Assembly (NCBI GenBank): GCA_945883845.1
Contig: CAMCYI010000027.1
Location: 1 to 42,232 of the forward strand
Source: Bacteriovorax stolpii
Lineage (GTDB): Bacteria; Bdellovibrionota; Bacteriovoracia; Bacteriovoracales; Bacteriovoracaceae
Direction: 5' to 3'
Length of the DNA stretch: 42,232 bases
Shown in pieces: positions 1 to 8,856 of the stretch. Both the position numbers and the translations under genes were made by a program. Each line of letters begins with the position of its first letter. The stretch's first letter is position 1. The notes beneath the pieces are model-generated. The model was given only the letters and a program-made list of their open reading frames with translations. It did not search any database and had not been told where the DNA came from.

Positions 1-690
1 GGCTCTCAGTCCTCAGGAAATCGCGCATGGCCAAAAGCTTTTCCAAATGGAAGCTATGAGTACATGAAAGTCACAAATTTTGATCGCTTTTGGCGAGACC
101 TGAAATCTGTAGACATAATCAAAGATGATAACGTTGTTAAACTTAGCCCGAATGGCGGATTCTCCCTCGTTGGAAGAGTTGTGATCATTCAGGGTGTATC
201 AATTGATAAAAATCTTCCAGAGTCAGTTGCAGGATACAAGAGATGGAAAAATTATCAGACTCTCCCTATAGCCTGCGCCATTTTAAAACCTCATCAAGGA
301 AATGTCGGCACTCCATATCAGGACGTAACTCCTGGTTCAGTCGCTGAAGTTCAGGAAGGCCAGGATCGTCCGGCACCTGAAGGCTCATACGAAATTCCGG
401 GAACAGGAACAGTTATTATTCCAGGACCGTCAAACGATGCAGGCTCAAACGACTCTGACTCTGAAGACGATAATACTCCTGATGATGACGGTGACTGGAC
501 TCCGTTCCCGCCTGTTCCGAATCCAAACCCAACTCCTAATCCAGATCCTGACGATTCTCCGTGGCCGCAGCCTGATCCGACTCCAGAACCGGATGACGGC
601 GACGACAACGGAGATGATGATGGTGATAACGATGATGATGATGACGACGGTAACGGCTGGTGCTGGCCGTGGGAAACAGATTGTCGTTAG
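1..690 (+). CDS. C-terminal part of an Asp/Pro-rich protein, 5' truncated by the window
   Basis: The reading frame is open from base 1, so the ATG at 64 is probably internal and the true start lies upstream of the window. About 100 ordinary residues are followed by a low-complexity tail: Pro-Asn-Pro and Pro-Asp repeats, then long runs of Asp and Gly, ending in a short Trp/Cys-containing tip (WCWPWETDC). Such a tail suggests a secreted or surface protein whose acidic end may bind cations, but this is inference. I do not recognise the family of the folded part. A strong Rho-independent terminator follows 17 nt after the stop. Confidence 0.7.
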   Translation, partial: GSQSSGNRAWPKAFPNGSYEYMKVTNFDRFWRDLKSVDIIKDDNVVKLSPNGGFSLVGRVVIIQGVSIDKNLPESVAGYKRWKNYQTLPIACAILKPHQGNVGTPYQDVTPGSVAEVQEGQDRPAPEGSYEIPGTGTVIIPGPSNDAGSNDSDSEDDNTPDDDGDWTPFPPVPNPNPTPNPDPDDSPWPQPDPTPEPDDGDDNGDDDGDNDDDDDDGNGWCWPWETDCR

Positions 691-706
691 TGTGAACGAA
701 GCAGAG

Positions 707-735
707 GGCCCGGGAAACCGGGCCTTTCTCTTTTT
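707..735 (+). terminator. Rho-independent terminator after the Asp/Pro-rich gene
   Basis: A perfect 7-bp GC stem (GGCCCGG / CCGGGCC) encloses a GAAA tetraloop and is followed by TTTCTCTTTTT. It terminates plus-strand transcription. The T tract overlaps the last bases of the convergent aquaporin gene. Confidence 0.9.
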
Positions 736-1378
736 AAGAGCGGAGTTTTTTGAGTACGAGCCAGGCGACAAAAGCACCTGTGAATTGTGAAACAACAAAT
801 GGCAGGAAGTAGGACGGTGCCATTCCTCCGAAAGTGTTCGTCAGTGTTCTTGCCAGAGTGACCGCAGGATTCATAAAACCCGTCGACGATGTAAACCAGT
901 ACGCTGAAGTGACGTAGGCAGCAACGGCCAGGGGTGCAAACTCAACATGCTTCTTACCTGCGAGTGCAACCACACAGATAAGCCCGAAGCTCGCGACAAA
1001 CTCTGAAATCCACAGGTGCCAGCCGGCCCTCTCGACAAAAGAAATCTGGAACACAGGATAGCGAAACATCACGTGAACAAGGAGAATCCCTGCGCAGGCG
1101 CCCAGACACTGAGCGAGGACATAAATAATCCCTTCTTTTGCGGGCATTCTCTGCCAGAGGACTTCAACAAAAGTGACGATGGGATTGATATGGGCACCAG
1201 AGAGAGATCCGAGACTCTGGATGAGAACAAAAAGACCCGCCCCAGTGGCGATCGAATTCGCAAGCAAGGCAAGACCGGCATGCCCGTCAAACATGTCCAT
1301 GGCCATGATCCCGGAACCCAGTACCACCATCACGAGGAACATCGTCCCAAGGAACTCAGCTAAAAATTTAGGTGTCAT
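734..1378 (-). CDS. MIP-family channel (aquaporin / aquaglyceroporin)
   Basis: This is an inner-membrane channel of 214 residues with six predicted membrane helices in the duplicated aquaporin fold. The first pore loop reads SGAHINPIVTF, so the first NPA box is NPI (residues 65-67). The second is canonical NPA (170-172), followed by the selectivity-filter Arg at 177. An altered first NPA box is found in several aquaglyceroporin and metalloid-channel branches, so the substrate could be water, glycerol or a small neutral solute such as arsenite. No ars genes are nearby. The gene is divergent from copA with only 54 nt between the chosen starts. I see no clear Shine-Dalgarno before the ATG. Family is certain; substrate is not. 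Confidence 0.88.
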   Translation of the reverse strand: MTPKFLAEFLGTMFLVMVVLGSGIMAMDMFDGHAGLALLANSIATGAGLFVLIQSLGSLSGAHINPIVTFVEVLWQRMPAKEGIIYVLAQCLGACAGILLVHVMFRYPVFQISFVERAGWHLWISEFVASFGLICVVALAGKKHVEFAPLAVAAYVTSAYWFTSSTGFMNPAVTLARTLTNTFGGMAPSYFLPFVVSQFTGAFVAWLVLKKLRS

Positions 1379-1432
1379 AGAATCGACATCATATCATAAA
1401 ATCATTATGATGCTTTGAGGAAAAGTGATCAT
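1379..1432. promoter_or_regulatory. Divergent aquaporin/copA control region with an inverted repeat
   Basis: The 54-nt spacer between the two divergent start codons contains arms CATCATA (1387-1393) and TATGATG (1406-1412), a 7-bp inverted repeat with a 12-nt AT-rich centre. Its position between two divergent genes suggests an operator shared by both. GAGG at 1417-1420 is the likely ribosome-binding site for copA. I cannot assign the regulator. Confidence 0.5.
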
Positions 1433-3589
1433 ATGAACGCCAAAATCAGTCTCAATATCTATGGCATGTCCTGCGCAAGTTGTGTGGGCAGAGTCGAGAA
1501 GGCCTTGCAAAAAACGCCAGGACTCTTGTCTGCTTCTGTCAACCTTGCGACGGAAAAGGCGAGTATTGAGTATGACCCGGCGGTTCTTACGCCCGGCGAT
1601 CTCGTCAGTGTCGTGGAAAAATCTGGCTATGAAGCTGCACTTCCGTCTGCAGAAATTCGCAATAAGAATGATGAACTCCTTGAACTGAAATATCTTGGTT
1701 ACTTTTCTACCCTGCTCTCTCTCCCCCTGATTGTACCGATGATCTTTTCTGTGTTCGGCGTTCACATGATGCTCCCTGGCCTTGCTCAAATGATCATCGC
1801 AACCCCTGTACAGTTTTATATCGGAAAACGTTTTTATGTTTCTGCCTGGAGTGCCATTCGCGCGCGCGCCGGTAATATGGATCTTCTTGTCGCTTTAGGA
1901 ACTTCGGCAGCTTATTTTCTCAGCCTCTATTTGCTGATTAAAGATCAACCGCACCTTTATGTTGAGAGTTCGGCCGTCATCATCACTCTCGTACTCTGGG
2001 GAAAATATCTCGAAGCGAAAGCAAAATTTCAGACAACTGAGGCCATTCGACAGCTTCAGGTTCTCCAGCCGGAAACGGCACGAGTTTTAAAAGATGGCAT
2101 GGAAAAAGAAATTTCTCTCAAAAAGCTTCGCCGCAAAGATCACGTCATCATTCGTCCGGGTGAAAGAGTCAGCGCTGATGGGTTGATCCGCCAGGGTGAA
2201 ACACAGATTGATGAATCACTTCTCACGGGAGAAAGCCTTCCGGTTCATAAAAATATCGGCGACAAAGTCGTTGGTGGATCCATGAATGTGGATGGAATGA
2301 TCACTGTGGAAGTCACGGCTATTGGCACCGAATCCATGCTCTCTAAAATCATCCGTCTTGTGGAAAATGCACAGGCCGAAAAAGCTCCGGTTCAGCGGCT
2401 CGTCGACAGGATCAGTGAAATCTTTGTGCCGGTGGTTCTCGTCGTCGCACTTATCACTGTCATGGCGACAGGACTTTTAACCGGAGAATGGGAAACGGCC
2501 ATCATCAATGCGGTGTCAGTTCTCGTCATCGCCTGTCCCTGTGCTCTGGGACTCGCGACTCCCACTTCCATCATGGTGGGTACGGGAGCTGCGGCCAAGG
2601 CCGGTATTCTGATCAAAGACGCTGCGGCCCTCGAAGTTGCTCACTCAGTGACTACAGTCGCCTTTGACAAGACAGGTACATTGACTGCGGGAAAACCTGT
2701 TGTCAGTCAGATACACACACTCATGAACAGTGAAGAAGAATTTCTCTCAATCATTACTTCCCTCCAACGGGGAAGTGAGCATCCCCTCGCCCTGGCGATC
2801 AGGAACACGGCCCTTCATAAAAAAATAATTTCTTCTGAAGTGACTGCTTTTAAAACACTCGCTGGAAAAGGCGTTGAAGGAATATTGAACGGAAAAAAGT
2901 ATTCATTCGGAAGTTCAAAACTCATCATCGGAGCACTGTCTGAAGACATGCAGAAGCTCTCCCTTGAAAGAGAGGCCCTTGGTGAAACGACATCTTTTCT
3001 CTTCGATGCCGGTTCTCAGGTCCTGGGTCTTGTCTCATTCAGCGATGCCCTGAAACCTTCGGCCCTGGAAACCATCAGGCAACTTCACAAGCTTGGCATT
3101 AAGACCCTGATTCTCTCAGGCGACAATGAAGGCAGCGTGAACCGCGTGGCCAGGGAACTGGGAATAAACAGCACTTATGCAGGGATTTCGCCGATCGAGA
3201 AAAAAGATATTATTCGAAGTCTTCAGAAGCAAGGCGAAGTTGTCGCCATGGCCGGAGACGGAATAAACGATGCGCCCGCGCTTGCAACTGCTGATGTGGG
3301 AATGGCCATGTCATCCGGGACGGATGTGGCGATGAATGTCTCCGGTGTGACACTCATGCGAAGTGAGCCACTTTTGATCCCGGATACAATTTCAATTTCA
3401 CGCAGGACATTTTCAAAAATTAAGCAAAATCTTTTCTGGGCCTTCATCTATAACGTCATCGGAATTCCACTGGCGGCCATGGGTTATCTCAGTCCGGTCG
3501 TCGCGGGACTCGCCATGGCCATGAGTTCAGTCAGTGTCGTAACCAACTCGCTTCTCTTAAAAAGATGGAAGCCTTCCGTTGAAAAATAA
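1433..3589 (+). CDS. copA: Copper-exporting P1B-type ATPase
   Basis: This is an inner-membrane Cu(I) efflux ATPase of 718 residues. One N-terminal HMA domain carries GMSCASC (Cys 14 and 17). The rest of the class is complete: TGES actuator loop, CPC in the ion-binding helix (368-370), phosphorylated Asp 412 in DKTGT, SEHPLA in the nucleotide domain, GDGINDAP in the hinge, and late helices ending MAMSSVSVVTNS. The CPC motif plus this last signature point to Cu(I)/Ag(I) (P1B-1). I chose the ATG at 1433 over an in-frame TTG at 1415, because GAGG at 1417-1420 lies downstream of the TTG and so can only serve the ATG. The gene is divergent from the aquaporin and converges on the RND/TolC operon. 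Confidence 0.95.
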   Translation: MNAKISLNIYGMSCASCVGRVEKALQKTPGLLSASVNLATEKASIEYDPAVLTPGDLVSVVEKSGYEAALPSAEIRNKNDELLELKYLGYFSTLLSLPLIVPMIFSVFGVHMMLPGLAQMIIATPVQFYIGKRFYVSAWSAIRARAGNMDLLVALGTSAAYFLSLYLLIKDQPHLYVESSAVIITLVLWGKYLEAKAKFQTTEAIRQLQVLQPETARVLKDGMEKEISLKKLRRKDHVIIRPGERVSADGLIRQGETQIDESLLTGESLPVHKNIGDKVVGGSMNVDGMITVEVTAIGTESMLSKIIRLVENAQAEKAPVQRLVDRISEIFVPVVLVVALITVMATGLLTGEWETAIINAVSVLVIACPCALGLATPTSIMVGTGAAAKAGILIKDAAALEVAHSVTTVAFDKTGTLTAGKPVVSQIHTLMNSEEEFLSIITSLQRGSEHPLALAIRNTALHKKIISSEVTAFKTLAGKGVEGILNGKKYSFGSSKLIIGALSEDMQKLSLEREALGETTSFLFDAGSQVLGLVSFSDALKPSALETIRQLHKLGIKTLILSGDNEGSVNRVARELGINSTYAGISPIEKKDIIRSLQKQGEVVAMAGDGINDAPALATADVGMAMSSGTDVAMNVSGVTLMRSEPLLIPDTISISRRTFSKIKQNLFWAFIYNVIGIPLAAMGYLSPVVAGLAMAMSSVSVVTNSLLLKRWKPSVEK

Positions 3590-3594
3590 AAGAG

Positions 3595-3626
3595 ATGAAT
3601 GCCCATCACTGGGCACTCATTTCTTT
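3595..3626. terminator. Bidirectional terminator between copA and the TolC gene
   Basis: An 11-bp hairpin with one mismatch (3595-3605 pairs with 3610-3620, loop TCAC) is followed on the plus strand by TTCTTT. On the minus strand it is followed by the complement of an A-rich stretch, giving CTCTTTTATTTTTC. It can therefore end both convergent transcripts. The minus-strand stop codon lies in the loop. Confidence 0.75.
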
Positions 3627-4856
3627 CAGGTAAGTCGCATCAGCATTCGCAAACTGATAATTCTTCTTCACTTCCGCAAACCGGGTCTTCGCTTCGATCC
3701 AGCGCTGATTCGCCTGGAGAACGTCCGGCGAGTTTTTTATTCCGCGGCCGTATTCGGAGAGAATACCTTTTCTATACTCCTCCATCAGTTCAACGTTCTG
3801 TTCAGCACCGTGGATGAGTCTGTGAGCAAGTTTTAGATTATTGACGGCGTTACTCGCGAGCCTTTCGACCTCAAGCTGCTTCGCCTCTGCCTGAAACTCA
3901 ACGGCCTTCGCCTGAGCAGCAAGCTTGTGCGCGGTTTTAAAACCCTCGCCACCGTCGAAGAACGGAAGCGTAAACCTGAACCCGAATGCGACATCGTTTC
4001 TTTGTCCAGGTTCAGGGTACTCGCGCTCTTTCTGGACAAGTCGAAGGGCGTATGAATAGAGCTCGAGGTTCGGTGTCCACCAGCGATCAGCTTCTTTCTT
4101 TTCAAGCTGGGCCACTTCAGACAGGAGGGTTGCCCTCTGGAGTATGAGAGAGTTCTTTAAGGTCGGAGTCTCCACGGTGAGTTTGCCGTGCTCCGGGTGG
4201 GAATTTTCATACTGAACCTGTAATGCCTGATCGACCGGCTGGCCGATCAAGGTTGAAATAAGTCGTAGGGCGACTCCTTGTTCATAAACGAGGGTCTCAA
4301 TTTCCTGCTCGATCTGCACTGCCTGTTGTTTAAAGTCGAGCAAGTCCGTCCGGGTGCCAAGGCCTGCGTTGATACGTTTCTGCGCGTTTTTTAGATTTGT
4401 TACATTCTGCCCCAGCGCATCTGCAAGGATAACTCTGATCTCTTCAAGGTAAGCAAAGTGAGACATCGATTTTCTAATCTCCGTCATCACAAGCGAGCGC
4501 GCCATGGACGCATCGATGGCAGCAATCGAAGCATCTTTAGACCTCTTCTCATTTTCAATCGAGTCCTTTCCCGAATTAAAAACGTTCATCGTTGCCTGGA
4601 TTCCACCGAACGGCTGATTCACCCAGTAGTAGGGCCCGGTGGTGTATTTTTCTCTGCCGTAGGTCGCTGAAACCTTCGGAAGAAACGAGCGGAGAAGAGA
4701 GCCTTTAATGACCTCAGAAGCAGCGAGACGTTCCCGCATACTCCTGAGCTCAGGACTCCTGCTCACAACTTCCCTTAGATTCTGCTCACTGACCGTCGTG
4801 ATCGCAAAAACGGATGTGGAAAACATCAAAAATAAAAGTGCACTTTTCATTTTCAT
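3606..4856 (-). CDS. TolC-family outer-membrane efflux channel
   Basis: The 416-residue protein begins with a signal peptide (cleavage likely near VFA-ITT) and continues with the long alpha-helical, Gln/Glu/Ala-rich pattern of outer-membrane efflux proteins, with two similar halves. It would supply the outer-membrane duct for the RND pump encoded upstream in the same operon. The preceding gene stops 1 nt before this start. It is last in an operon whose order is His/Cys-rich protein, RND pump, small secreted protein, TolC. CusC/CzcC-type function is inferred from this context. A bidirectional terminator ends the unit. Confidence 0.88.
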   Translation of the reverse strand: MKMKSALLFLMFSTSVFAITTVSEQNLREVVSRSPELRSMRERLAASEVIKGSLLRSFLPKVSATYGREKYTTGPYYWVNQPFGGIQATMNVFNSGKDSIENEKRSKDASIAAIDASMARSLVMTEIRKSMSHFAYLEEIRVILADALGQNVTNLKNAQKRINAGLGTRTDLLDFKQQAVQIEQEIETLVYEQGVALRLISTLIGQPVDQALQVQYENSHPEHGKLTVETPTLKNSLILQRATLLSEVAQLEKKEADRWWTPNLELYSYALRLVQKEREYPEPGQRNDVAFGFRFTLPFFDGGEGFKTAHKLAAQAKAVEFQAEAKQLEVERLASNAVNNLKLAHRLIHGAEQNVELMEEYRKGILSEYGRGIKNSPDVLQANQRWIEAKTRFAEVKKNYQFANADATYLKEMSAQ

Positions 4857-4857
4857 C

Positions 4858-5301
4858 CTAGTCCAGATTTGAGAATCCAGAGAAAAGTTTTGTCTTATCC
4901 TTCATGAGATAGAGGTCAATGTTAAACGGCTTAAACTCCACCTTCGGAAGGTTACCCATGAAGTGATTCCCGTGCTTCGTGAGCTTGAAATTGCCGAAGT
5001 ACGTGAACTTCCCTTTCTTTTTGACTTCCAGATTTGCGTCTACCTCAGGCCCGAATTGATCCAGCGATACGAGCTTCATCTTATCATCGAAGATGTAGAG
5101 ACTGAGCTTCCCGGACTCTGCTCTCACAAGCTCGGCCTTAAAAAGTGTTTTTGCTTTAGGCCCTTTTCCGGCTTCCGCATTGTCAACGACCGGCGACATG
5201 ATACCTCCGAACTTACCACCCTCATCAACAGAGCCATGGCCTCCATCGTGTGCAAACGAGACGAGAGAAACGAGCATAAGACCGAGACTTAAAAATTTCA
5301 T
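4858..5301 (-). CDS. Small secreted protein with His-rich N terminus, in a metal-RND operon
   Basis: The 147-residue protein has a signal peptide followed by AHDGGHG, so the mature N terminus would display His residues able to bind metal. The remainder looks like a single beta-rich domain with many Lys and Phe. I do not recognise the family. Its ATG overlaps the RND stop by four bases (ATGA), indicating translational coupling, and it is 1 nt from the TolC gene. It occupies a place in the operon where an HlyD/CusB-type adaptor might be expected, but at 147 residues it has no room for the hairpin, lipoyl and barrel domains of such adaptors. A periplasmic metal-binding accessory role is the best guess. 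Confidence 0.75.
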   Translation of the reverse strand: MKFLSLGLMLVSLVSFAHDGGHGSVDEGGKFGGIMSPVVDNAEAGKGPKAKTLFKAELVRAESGKLSLYIFDDKMKLVSLDQFGPEVDANLEVKKKGKFTYFGNFKLTKHGNHFMGNLPKVEFKPFNIDLYLMKDKTKLFSGFSNLD

Positions 5302-8300
5302 ATGAACTCCTCATGTTTTAAACGTTCAATTTTATCTAACGATTTTTTAGATGCTTTTTCACCAAAGAGATAAAAGGCAGCGGGTGTAACCAAGAGATCA
5401 AGAAGAGTGGATGTGATCAGTCCTCCGACGATGACGACGGCAACCGGATGGAGAATCTCTTTTCCTGGCTGGCCTTTCGCAAACAGTAGCGGCGTAAGAG
5501 CGAGAATCGCTGTGAGTGCTGTCATCAGAACCGGGACAAGTCTCTCAAGCGTTCCACGAATGATCATCTTTCCACTGAAGGCTTCATTCTCTTCCGTCAT
5601 GAGATGCAGATAGTGCGAGATCATCAGGATGCCGTTTCTGGAGGCGATCCCACAAAGAGTGACAAAGGCAATCAGGGAGGCGAGAGAGAAAGACCGCTCG
5701 GTCAGATAAACAGCGGCTACACTCCCGATCAAGGCGAGTGGAATATTCAACATGACCTGCAACGAGAGGACACTCGAGTTAAAATGAAAGTAGAGAACCA
5801 GGAAAATAATGATCAGGGAAATCAGACCAAGCCAGATCATTTTCCGGGAAGACTTCATCTGGCTTTCAAACTGTCCACCGATCTCCATGTGATAGCCTTC
5901 GGGCCACTCAATCTCCTTACCCGACTTCTGGATTGCATTGACCAGAAGATTCAGGTCAATGTCCTGGGAATTGGCCGACACGACAAGGCGACGCTGAAGA
6001 CCCTCACGGTTGATCATGTTGGGGCCACTCCCTTTGTAGACGTTCGCCAGGTCTTTAACTTTCACCTGGTCACCAGTAGGGAGAAGTTTCAGGTTTATGT
6101 TCTCTATCGTCTCCGGGTTTGAACGGGATTTTTCGTCGAGCCTTAGCAGAATCCCGAATGTCTTCTGTCCTTCAACGACATTCCCGACATTGTAGCCGTT
6201 AAGGAGAGCTTCCATCTCACTTGCCATCGTGCCAGCGCTGATGCGGGCGCGTTTGACTTCTTCGCGATCGATGAAAATCTTGAGCTGCGGAATCTGCACG
6301 AGCGGCTCGACCTGAAGATCCTTGATCCCTTTAATATCTTTAATCCTTTCATAAAGCTCACCGCCGAGCCGCCTCAGCTCGACGACGTCAGGTCCGAAAA
6401 TCTTGATCGCTATCTGCGAGCGCACTCCGGACAGCATGTGATCAAGTCGGTGCGAGATGGGCTGGCCGACGTTGAGAAATACTTCCGGCCAGACCACCTT
6501 GATTTTCGCTCTTATCTCTTCAAAAATTTTTTCCTTAGGTCGCCCACCGTCCTTGAAATCCACATCTATCTCGCTCCAGTGCACACCTTCGGCATGCTCA
6601 TCCATCTCGGCACGGCCGACCCTTCTGGTAGTAGATTTCACTTCGGGGATCGTTAGAAGAGCGGCCTCAACCTCAAGACCTTTACGGTTTGATTCGAACA
6701 AGGAAATTCCCGGAGTGGCCTGCAGGCCAAGTGTAGCGGATCCCTCGTTAAAACTCGGCAGGAAATCCCGACCGAGAAAAGGAACAGCGGCAACGGCGAT
6801 AATGAAAGCGAAACCGGCAATGGATAAAACGACTTTAGGATGCCTCAACGTATGCTCAAGGATCCGGGATGCAAATGTTTTCAGATACCGTACGAAGGGG
6901 CCGTCTTTGTTCTCGTGGGAATTTTTCTTTTCTTTTCCGAGCAAGTAAAAACAAAGTACGGGTGTCACTGTAAGCGAGACCAGCAGTGAAGCAAGAATTG
7001 AAATGATGTAGGCATGACCCATCGGCGCAAAGAGTCTTCCTTCAAGTCCATCGAGTGCAAACAAGGGTACGAACACCAGGACGACAATGAGAGTAGAAAA
7101 GACAATCGAATTACGAATTTCCGCTGAAGCATCATAGATCACTTTCAGCACTGGCCTTGGCGTAGACAACAAACGGTTTTCGATAAGACGCCGGTGAACG
7201 TTTTCAACATCCACGATGGCATCATCGACGAGCTCGCCGATCGCCACAGCAAGTCCGCCCAGGGTCATCGTGTTCACACTGACGCCGAAAATCTTGAAGA
7301 TGATCGCCGTCAGGACGAAAGAGAGAGGAATCGCTGTGAGCGTAATAAACGTTGTGCGCCAGTTGAGAAGAAAAAGCATCAGGATAATGATCACCATGAC
7401 GGTCCCGTCTCTCAGGGCCTCGGTCACGTTGCCGATGGAGTTTTCGATAAAGTGTGACTGCTTAAAAAGATCAGACTTTATTTCAACTCCGGGAGGCAGC
7501 GAACTCTTGAGTTTTTTTAGTTCTTTTTCAATCTGCTTTGTAAGCTTAACAGTTTCAGAGTTCGGCTGTTTCTGCACCGTCATGACAATCGCGGGTTTGC
7601 CATTGACGGAACCATTGCCACGCTTAAAGTGTGCGCCTATCTTAACTTCAGCAATATCTGCGACAGTCACAGGATTCCCAAGATGAAGACCCACGTAGGC
7701 CTGCAGGATGTGATCCACATTCTCTGCGCGACCGAGTGTTCTGATGAGAAATTCCTTTTCACCAATATCAATAAATCCACCGGAAGTATTTAAACCGATC
7801 TCTGCGAGAGAGTGTTTAAGATCTTCGACTGTAAGACCTTTCGCCTGCATTTTTTCAGCAGAGACAAGAATCTGAAACTGTTTCAGATCTCCTCCAATCG
7901 TGATGATCTGACTGACACCTGGAATGGCAAGAAGCCTTGGCCTGATCGTCCATTCTGCCAGGGTCCTCAGCTCCATCGAGTCTACGACTCCTTTGGGAGA
8001 CGTGAGTCCGATGAACATGATCTCTCCCATGATCGACGAACTCGGAGTCATGATGGGAGAAATATCTGGTGGAAGTTTTTCTTTGGCGAGCTGAAGTCTC
8101 TCCGCCACAATCTGGCGATTCTTATAGACATCAGTACCCCAGTCAAACTCAGCATAGACGATCGAGATTCCGGGACCACTGGATGAACGAAGTCGCAAAA
8201 GTCCCGGCAAACCGTTCAGGACATTTTCGATGGGCATTGTGATCTGAACCTCAGTTTCTTCAGGAGCGAGACCCCTCGCTTCCGTCATCACAGTGACAGT

Positions 8301-8435
8301 GGGCCGATTAAGATCAGGAAAAACATCGACAGGTAAATTCAGCGCCTGCCAGGTACCTAAAATAAGTAATACGATACTCGTCACAAGGATCATCAGCCTT
8401 TGTCGCAAGGCCATACGTATAATGGAATTAAGCAC
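5298..8435 (-). CDS. Heavy-metal RND efflux pump (CusA/CzcA family)
   Basis: The 1045-residue inner-membrane proton/metal antiporter has the usual RND layout: a first helix after the N terminus, a large periplasmic domain, helices 2-6, helix 7, a second periplasmic domain and five more helices. It starts LNSIIRMALRQR and contains LPVDVFPDLNRPTV, both typical of the heavy-metal (HME) subfamily. Helix 4 reads AIGELVDDAIVDVEN, with acidic residues as in other HME pumps. I cannot tell Cu/Ag from Zn/Co/Ni/Cd. The GTG start is supported by AAGGA about 6 nt upstream. The His/Cys-rich gene ends 45 nt upstream, and the next gene overlaps by 4 nt. Confidence 0.93.
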   Translation of the reverse strand: MLNSIIRMALRQRLMILVTSIVLLILGTWQALNLPVDVFPDLNRPTVTVMTEARGLAPEETEVQITMPIENVLNGLPGLLRLRSSSGPGISIVYAEFDWGTDVYKNRQIVAERLQLAKEKLPPDISPIMTPSSSIMGEIMFIGLTSPKGVVDSMELRTLAEWTIRPRLLAIPGVSQIITIGGDLKQFQILVSAEKMQAKGLTVEDLKHSLAEIGLNTSGGFIDIGEKEFLIRTLGRAENVDHILQAYVGLHLGNPVTVADIAEVKIGAHFKRGNGSVNGKPAIVMTVQKQPNSETVKLTKQIEKELKKLKSSLPPGVEIKSDLFKQSHFIENSIGNVTEALRDGTVMVIIILMLFLLNWRTTFITLTAIPLSFVLTAIIFKIFGVSVNTMTLGGLAVAIGELVDDAIVDVENVHRRLIENRLLSTPRPVLKVIYDASAEIRNSIVFSTLIVVLVFVPLFALDGLEGRLFAPMGHAYIISILASLLVSLTVTPVLCFYLLGKEKKNSHENKDGPFVRYLKTFASRILEHTLRHPKVVLSIAGFAFIIAVAAVPFLGRDFLPSFNEGSATLGLQATPGISLFESNRKGLEVEAALLTIPEVKSTTRRVGRAEMDEHAEGVHWSEIDVDFKDGGRPKEKIFEEIRAKIKVVWPEVFLNVGQPISHRLDHMLSGVRSQIAIKIFGPDVVELRRLGGELYERIKDIKGIKDLQVEPLVQIPQLKIFIDREEVKRARISAGTMASEMEALLNGYNVGNVVEGQKTFGILLRLDEKSRSNPETIENINLKLLPTGDQVKVKDLANVYKGSGPNMINREGLQRRLVVSANSQDIDLNLLVNAIQKSGKEIEWPEGYHMEIGGQFESQMKSSRKMIWLGLISLIIIFLVLYFHFNSSVLSLQVMLNIPLALIGSVAAVYLTERSFSLASLIAFVTLCGIASRNGILMISHYLHLMTEENEAFSGKMIIRGTLERLVPVLMTALTAILALTPLLFAKGQPGKEILHPVAVVIVGGLITSTLLDLLVTPAAFYLFGEKASKKSLDKIERLKHEEFI

Positions 8436-8480
8436 AAGCTATCCTTAGAGAAGATCAAAAATTACAAAGGAAAGAACGTC

Positions 8481-8819
8481 TTAAGAGATGGGAGGCCGGT
8501 AGAGCGAGAGTGAAACTGCAATGGGTGATTTATCTGAATGAATGTAGTTGACCTGAATCTGTGAGTGAGTGCCAGTGAAATAAGAGAAGCGCGGAACAAC
8601 TGCAGCAAAATGACACTGGCTGCAGGTGTGCTGGCAATGGTCCTGATGATCAGAGGCCGATTCATCTTGATGTTTATGATGGTCTGCTTTTTTGACGGAG
8701 TCCTGAGAATTGGAGTGCGAGGTAGAATCAGAGAAGCACAAACACGAGAGTTCTGCTGCTTCCGCAGAAATGAGGCTGAACAAAATAACAAAAATGATAA
8801 GAATGTTCTTCACCCTCAA
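8481..8819 (-). CDS. His/Cys-rich secreted metal-binding protein, CzcI-like
   Basis: The 112-residue protein has a signal peptide (about residues 1-22) and then a dense block of His and Cys between residues 47 and 70, including HHKH and HCQHTCSQCHF. The C terminus is LYRPPIS. Small periplasmic His/Cys proteins of this shape, often with an R-P-P tail, are encoded at the head of czc/cus-type RND operons (CzcI and relatives), where they are thought to bind or sense metal. It is the first gene of the RND-TolC operon, 45 nt before the pump. The spacer to the upstream M74 gene is only 37 nt, so its promoter is there or inside that gene. Overlapping frames on either strand look like shadows. Confidence 0.75.
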   Translation of the reverse strand: MRVKNILIIFVILFSLISAEAAELSCLCFSDSTSHSNSQDSVKKADHHKHQDESASDHQDHCQHTCSQCHFAAVVPRFSYFTGTHSQIQVNYIHSDKSPIAVSLSLYRPPIS

Positions 8820-8856
8820 ATGTTAATCCTAACTTTTGGGTTAATCAATCCCCGAA

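Noticed and set aside
437..798. Long open frames on both strands opposite the Asp/Pro-rich tail
   Set aside because: They mirror the repetitive GAT/GAC/CCN codons of the real gene; products are runs of Met/Thr/Val/Ile with no start signals.
1387..1412. Fur box in the aquaporin/copA spacer
   Set aside because: Only the right half resembles the Fur consensus; the left half does not, so no regulator is assigned.
7194..8186. Several plus-strand frames inside the RND pump gene
   Set aside because: The pump is full length with intact motifs; the antisense products are low-complexity shadows.
8462..8791. Alternative minus-strand frame over the His/Cys-rich gene
   Set aside because: It lacks a signal peptide; the other frame has a signal peptide, a His/Cys cluster and the RPP tail seen at the head of metal RND operons.
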